This document shows positions 63,101 through 64,000 of a stretch of DNA of 64,000 nt, piece by piece. A model generated the notes under the pieces. That model was not told where the DNA came from. It searched no databases and was given only the letters and a program-made list of their open reading frames with translations. The stretch lies in assembly GCA_029252405.1 (NCBI GenBank), contig JAQXBM010000057.1:22546-86545 (forward strand), given 5' to 3'. The position numbers and the translations under genes were made by a program. This DNA is from Crocinitomicaceae bacterium. GTDB lineage: Bacteria; Bacteroidota; Bacteroidia; Flavobacteriales_D; Crocinitomicaceae. Numbering within the stretch: position 1 is the stretch's first letter; every line of letters starts with the position of its first letter.

Positions 63101-64000
63101 AACGAACGGGTGTTCAGCAACAGATCAAGTAACGGTAACGGTGAATGCTTTACCTACAGTTACAGCTTCTGGAGCAGCAACAATCTGTGCAGGTCAATCA
63201 ACAACGATTACTGGATCAGGAGCAACAAGTTACTCTTGGGACAACGGAGCAGGAACCAATGCATCAGCAACAGTTTCTCCAATATCGACTACGACATACA
63301 CCTTAACAGGAACGACAAGTGGTTGTTCAGCAACAGATCAAGTAACGGTAACAGTGAATGCAATTCCTTCGGTTACGGCTTCGGGAACAGCTACAATCTG
63401 TGCAGGTCAGTCGACTACAATTATTGGATCAGGAGCGACGAGTTATTCTTGGGATAACGGAGCAGGAACGAATGCATCAGCAACGGTTTCTCCAGCATCG
63501 ACAACGACTTACACTGTCACAGGAACAACGAGTGGTTGTTCGAATACAGATCAGGTGACAGTAACTGTTGAGGCTGATCCAACGATTGCGGTTGGAACAA
63601 CGAATAACCCATCGGCTTGTGCTACTTCTACAGGAAGTATTCAGGTGACAGGGTCAGGAACAGGTGATATAGGATGGTCTGGAGCTACAACGGGTAGTAT
63701 GATTGGAGTTACTCTTCCATATACAATTACTGGATTGCCAGCAGGATCCTACACTATCGCGTTCTCAAGTGCAACAGGATGTAATTCAAACATAATTACT
63801 CAAACTTTAGTCGATCCATCAGCACCAACTGTGGTCGCAAGTGGAACAGCTACTATCTGCGCGGGGCAATCAGCGACGATTACTGGATCAGGTGCAACAA
63901 CTTACTCATGGGATAACGGAGCAGGAACAAATGCTTCGGCAACTGTTTCTCCAAGCACAACGACAACTTACACGGTTACAGGAACGACAGGTGGATGTTC
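60171..64000 (+). CDS. Lysyl-endopeptidase-like secreted serine protease with PKD domain and tandem repeats (3' end missing)
   Basis: The gene starts at ATG 60171 and is open at the window edge (1,276 codons seen). A signal peptide ends SFGQ (about residue 21). A propeptide (about 22-205) precedes a trypsin-like protease domain with His255 (LTANHC), Asp314 (SGSDMLLVEI) and Ser398 (GSSGSP), an arrangement like Achromobacter protease I. Beta-sandwich units (about 475-695), a PKD domain (about 697-780; DFGDGNTSAAQNP) and a tandem array of 71-aa units with an 82-aa insertion follow. Export by type IX secretion is likely, but the C-terminal signal is outside the window. It is probably in one operon with the 60-aa peptide. 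Confidence 0.85.
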   Translation, partial: MKLRLLSICTLVMLSLASFGQVTDMGGPLSWKKKDLNNNDVITQVMPGYNQTVVDKQDAIHDAAKDAPWRFGYKYSTDFNLTNSGTWTTLPNGDRVWRLGIHCPGAVSVNLLLEDFNLPEGAGLYLFDKGNTNRIGAYTSGNNNPELQLGTELIIGEHMIVEYYEPQEVQGQGQFTIAHVVHGYRSLNKIQKNLAKALNSSNDCNIDVRCPLGNGWDDQIRSVAMIVVGGNGICTGALVNTATCDYTPYFLTANHCYSGSVANWAFRFNWEVAAGDPTLSCATTTNTSTAYNNAATWDQTTNGGTVRAVYSGSDMLLVEINLSLTNAQNWGVFFAGWDNSETTPTQVTGIHHPAGDIKKICRDNTGMAQDTWNFNGDPNTRVWRVNDWEQGVTEPGSSGSPLFDQNGRVIGDLSGGSAACIGTNDNGGYDGYGRFGVSWVGGGTNGTRLSNWLDPTGTGAITNDGCDPNTPALADDAGISSITAPTGGLCTTTFTPEVVLQNFGTNTLSSVTINYDIDGGANQTFNWTGSLASAASTTVTLPNMTTTLGAHVFNASTSNPNVTTDSNPANDASASNFYIGDEDVQIDITLDCWGSETTWTLEDASNNVIASGGPYTDGTPSAVQTANLCLASGQCYDFIINDTYGDGMYGSQYGSCTVDGSYTITQTSGPTVLASIVAVNSDFGTQEINNFCVTAASPAPVANFTGAPTSICVGQSVAFQDLSSNTPTSWVWDFGDGNTSAAQNPTHVFNTSGTYTISLTATNAGGSNTYTENNYIVVNALPSVVASGATTICAGQTTVISGSGATSYSWDNGAGTNASATVSPSTTTTYTVTGTTGGCSNTDQVTVTVNAVPSVSATGAATICAGQTTIISGSGATSYSWDNGAGTNAFAAVSPTSTTTYTVTGTTNGCSATDQVTVTVNAVPSVTATGAATICAGQSTTITGSGATSYSWDNGAGTNASATVSPTSTTTYTVTGTTNGCSATDQVTVTVNALPTVTASGAATICAGQSTTITGSGATSYSWDNGAGTNASATVSPISTTTYTLTGTTSGCSATDQVTVTVNAIPSVTASGTATICAGQSTTIIGSGATSYSWDNGAGTNASATVSPASTTTYTVTGTTSGCSNTDQVTVTVEADPTIAVGTTNNPSACATSTGSIQVTGSGTGDIGWSGATTGSMIGVTLPYTITGLPAGSYTIAFSSATGCNSNIITQTLVDPSAPTVVASGTATICAGQSATITGSGATTYSWDNGAGTNASATVSPSTTTTYTVTGTTGGC
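62524..64000 (+). repeat. Tandem 213-bp (71-aa) repeats in the protease gene
   Basis: Copies of a 213-bp unit align at their shared ATCTGTG-like anchor: 62544, 62757, 62970, 63183, 63396 and, after a different 246-bp unit, 63855. The encoded unit contains ICAGQ, GSGATSYSWDNGAGTNAS and TTTYTVTGTT. The interrupting unit (about 63575-63830) looks SprB-like. All are in frame. The array continues past the window edge. Confidence 0.9.

Noticed and set aside
62897..63457. A 186-codon frame within the repeat array
   Set aside because: It is the out-of-frame reading of the protease repeats. It is Asn/Ser/Arg-rich, repeats with the 213-bp period and has no domain.
62524..64000. Regular repeats that might suggest a CRISPR array
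   Set aside because: The unit is 213 bp, coding and in frame throughout, with no short spacers; it encodes Ig/PKD-like surface repeats.

Overview
The window is AT-rich, densely coded chromosomal DNA from a Bacteroidota bacterium, most likely of the order Flavobacteriales (the family is inference; a Fluviicola/Crocinitomix-type relative would fit). The evidence is a surface protein with SprB-type repeats and a gliding-type (type IX secretion, type B) C-terminal domain, two TonB-dependent receptors, many lipoproteins and -AQ/-GQ signal peptides, bacillithiol synthesis (BshC), a fused IcmF mutase, and promoters of the TAnnTTTG (-7 box) type instead of Shine-Dalgarno-led starts. I see no rRNA, tRNA, CRISPR, transposase or prophage gene.

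Layout. 1-5.2 kb, mostly minus: a truncated lipoprotein, the secreted DUF1501/DUF1800 pair, an acyltransferase-3 membrane enzyme, an endonuclease III without Fe-S cysteines, and a TPR protein that diverges from a 79-aa protein. 5.5-8.9 kb, plus: a lipoprotein and an overlapping pair of outer-membrane proteins. 8.9-13.7 kb, minus: an asparagine-synthetase-like protein without its glutaminase cysteine, dnaX split by a -1 frameshift at an A10 run, and a metallophosphatase. 13.8-21.4 kb: a lipoprotein, a CHK-type kinase, a carotenoid desaturase, a cyclophilin, bshC and a TonB-type receptor. 21.4-27 kb, minus: a Pif1-type helicase, lipoproteins and a class V aminotransferase. 27-35.5 kb: a TPR/SpoIIE phosphatase, a glycosyltransferase, lipoproteins, an RhlE helicase with a NYN/LOTUS protein, a nucleoside phosphorylase and a DUF4197 protein. 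35.6-46 kb: the gliding-type adhesin, gdhA, a fused 2-oxoacid dehydrogenase E1, LolA, an esterase and a haem-type TonB receptor. 46-59.7 kb: DoxX, ung, an AraC regulator, hemE/OmpA, a pseudouridine synthase, a cPLA2-like lipoprotein, ABC-F and IcmF. 59.9-64 kb: a small secreted peptide and the first 1,276 codons of a lysyl-endopeptidase-like protease carrying tandem 213-bp repeats, open at the window edge.

Most genes are housekeeping or cell-envelope functions in short operons, with no obvious genomic island. The most notable signals are: (1) dnaX with a slippery A10 run, an upstream AGGAG and a downstream hairpin, which would yield 371-aa and 577-aa products; (2) nine genes whose start codon lies only 3-5 nt after a perfect TAnnTTTG box, implying leaderless or near-leaderless mRNAs; (3) a 41-bp element with a 10-bp dyad, found twice, both times between convergent genes; (4) in-frame tandem repeats in the protease with a 99-bp identical direct repeat; (5) two small unannotated-type ORFs (32 and 60 aa).

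No stretch over 300 bp lacks a gene. The longest gaps are 59708-59977 (AT-rich, no gene seen, presumed promoter of the peptide-protease pair), 29238-29487 (terminator plus the 32-aa ORF) and 38382-38603 (divergent promoters).
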